Part shown: one piece after another, positions 62,977-64,000 of the stretch
Numbering within the stretch: position 1 is the first letter of the stretch
How the letters are laid out: each line of letters starts with the position of its first letter
DNA from: Proteobacteria bacterium UBA981
Lineage (GTDB): Bacteria > Pseudomonadota > Gammaproteobacteria > Ga0077536
Length of the DNA stretch: 64,000 nt
Assembly: GCA_002292285.1 (NCBI GenBank)
Contig: DBBP01000002.1
Coordinates: forward strand, 152,620-216,619
Direction of reading: 5' to 3'
Made by a program: the position numbers and the translations under genes
The notes under the pieces: model-generated
Databases searched by the model: none
What the model was told of the DNA's origin: nothing
What the model saw: only the letters and a program-made list of their open reading frames with translations

Positions 62977-63823
62977 GGTTGGCACGGCTCGCCGGCGTCA
63001 CAACTGCCGAGCTTTGCGCGCTGCTGATGCGCGCAACTTCTTGCAGCAGAGTCGTGAGCGGCGGGATATTGAAATCTCTTTCCAACAACGTTGGAAAGAC
63101 GCCGAAACAGTCGTACGCCTCATCGAGCAAAGCCCACACCGGGTCGATCACATCAGCCCCGTGAGTGTCGACAATCAGATCGTGTGCTTCGTTGTAGTGT
63201 CCGGCGATGTGGCCGTAAGCGATGCGCTCTGCCGGCAGAGCACGGAGAAATTCGTGCGCGTCGTAACCATGATTAACGCTGTTGACATAGATGTTGTTGA
63301 TGTCCAGAAGAAAATCGCAATCCGCACGCTCCAGCACCGCTCTGAGAAACTCTATTTCGCTCATCTCGGCGCCGGGTGCGCAGTAGTACGACGCGTTCTC
63401 CAGTGCCAGGCGGCGTCCGAGAATGTCCTGGACCCGCATCACTCGCTCCGCGACGTGTTCGATGGCGGCCTCAGTAAAGGGAATCGGCATCAGGTCGTAG
63501 AGGTGGCCGTCATCGGCACAGAAAGTCAGATGCTCGCTGTAGCACCTGATCTGGTGCTGATCGAGAAATTGACCGACACGCTTTACAAAAGGTTCGTCAA
63601 TCGGCTCCGGTCCACCGATATTGAGCGATAGCCCGTGACATACGAACGGTACAGCTTCGGTGAATTGTCGAAAACGGCGGCCAAGGTGTCCGCCGAGGTC
63701 AATCCAGTTTTCTGGCGCGACTTCCATGAAATCCACGGCCGCGGTGCCATGGTCTTCCAGCGGGCCCATCAGTGCCCGCCGGAATCCCAGACCGGTGCCG
63801 CGAACTGGGTACTTACGCGACAC
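62969..63823 (-). CDS. hvfB: MNIO-family multinuclear iron oxygenase (DUF692, HvfB/BufB-like)
   Basis: A 284-residue TIM-barrel protein of DUF692, now MNIO. Possible iron ligands and active-site residues are E34 (VAPENW), H63 (CHGLSLNIG), E97-H98 (YSEHL), E142 (LENASYY), D174 and N176 (LLDINNIYVN), H185, H205, H209, D219, H221 and E248 (LLERDFNIP). The family modifies cysteines in precursor peptides, for instance EGKCG to oxazolone/thioamide pairs, using iron and oxygen. The only in-frame start is GTG 63823, 35 bp after the repeat precursor. It overlaps hvfC. Confidence 0.93.
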   Translation of the reverse strand: MSRKYPVRGTGLGFRRALMGPLEDHGTAAVDFMEVAPENWIDLGGHLGRRFRQFTEAVPFVCHGLSLNIGGPEPIDEPFVKRVGQFLDQHQIRCYSEHLTFCADDGHLYDLMPIPFTEAAIEHVAERVMRVQDILGRRLALENASYYCAPGAEMSEIEFLRAVLERADCDFLLDINNIYVNSVNHGYDAHEFLRALPAERIAYGHIAGHYNEAHDLIVDTHGADVIDPVWALLDEAYDCFGVFPTLLERDFNIPPLTTLLQEVARISSAQSSAVVTPASRANHG

Positions 63824-63858
63824 AAGTCATCTCAGGCATAAGGTTCAGATCAGCGAAC

Positions 63859-64000
63859 TTAGCCGCCGCACTTACCTTCAGCACCCTTGGACTCGCCACA
63901 TTTGCCTTCAGCACCCTTGGACTCGCCACATTTGCCTTCAGCACCCTTGGACTCGCCACATTTGCCTTCAGCGCCTTTGGATTCGCCACATTTGCCTTCA
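63859..64000 (-). CDS. hvfA: EGKCG-repeat RiPP precursor (HvfA-like), 5' end cut by window
   Basis: The visible C-terminal 46 residues are four copies of a ten-residue unit EGKCGESKGA followed by EGKCGG and a TAA stop. The cysteine motif EGKCG therefore occurs five times here and probably more upstream. HvfA proteins of Haemophilus and related precursors carry the same motif, and each EGKCG is modified by the MNIO enzyme and can bind copper. The leader or signal region is outside the window. hvfB starts 35 bp downstream. Confidence 0.93.
   Translation of the reverse strand, partial: EGKCGESKGAEGKCGESKGAEGKCGESKGAEGKCGESKGAEGKCGG
63871..64000. repeat. 30-bp tandem repeat encoding EGKCGESKGA
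   Basis: Four full 30-bp units and a part of a fifth lie end to end inside hvfA. The units at 63901-63930 and 63931-63960 are identical; the unit at 63871-63900 differs by two bases and that at 63961-63990 by three, all or nearly all silent. The repeat could expand or contract by slippage or recombination and change precursor length. Confidence 0.97.

Noticed and set aside
63871..64000. Direct repeats at the window end as a possible CRISPR array
   Set aside because: Repeats are contiguous without spacers, in one reading frame, and encode EGKCGESKGA; this is a coding repeat.

Overview
The window reads as a chromosomal segment of a free-living, probably marine or sediment gammaproteobacterium (my inference). 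The order tig-clpP-clpX-lon-hupB-ppiD, the tRNA cluster Pro-Arg-His-Lys, a homodimeric-type aceE followed by aceF, divergent ppsA/ppsR, and an ampD-ampE pair are all gammaproteobacterial habits. There are no insertion sequences, phage genes, CRISPR arrays or rRNA genes. GC content looks uniformly moderate to high and coding density is high.

Region by region. 1-8.8 kb: minus-strand protein-quality block (ppiD cut by the window edge, tRNA-Asp, tRNA-Val, hupB, lon, clpX, clpP, tig, tRNA-Leu). 9-10.7 kb: a periplasmic glutaredoxin-like protein, an NTF2-like protein and a four-tRNA operon with a near-consensus promoter. 10.9-21.8 kb: ppiB-lpxH, ampD-ampE, egtD, a retropepsin-like protease, an AGCS symporter, nadC, an MtdA/MtdB-type C1 dehydrogenase, a YedK-type protein, a Sel1/SPOR protein, and two tandem paralogues of a family I do not recognise. 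22-25.2 kb: phosphoenolpyruvate synthase and its divergent regulatory kinase/phosphotransferase. 25.5-30 kb: a tightly packed set with LOG phosphoribohydrolase, two HAD phosphatases, a macrodomain protein and envelope proteins. 30-34.3 kb: aceE-aceF without the E3 gene.

34.4-52 kb: an accessory metabolic region with two family III CoA-transferases, an MDR reductase, MFS transporter, luciferase-like monooxygenase, CocE-type hydrolase, metallo-hydrolase, thiolase, SDR, cupin, two GSTs, a PQQ-type sugar dehydrogenase and a Grx-IscA-like-rhodanese fusion. Together they look like uptake, CoA activation and breakdown of an unidentified organic acid or ester, but no substrate can be read from the sequence. 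52-59.8 kb: a TPR protein, DUF488, Nudix, esterase, argG, and a GGDEF protein whose EAL domain has lost its key motifs.

59.8-64 kb is the most interesting part: a minus-strand cluster resembling HvfABCD. The window edge cuts through a precursor made of 10-residue repeats, each carrying EGKCG (hvfA). It is followed by a DUF692/MNIO multinuclear iron oxygenase (hvfB), its partner protein (hvfC), a membrane-anchored FMN/Fe-S glutamate-synthase-like protein that is not a standard member of such clusters, and a DoxX protein with a His-rich loop. Known relatives turn EGKCG cysteines into copper-binding groups, so this is probably a metal-handling RiPP system with an additional redox component.
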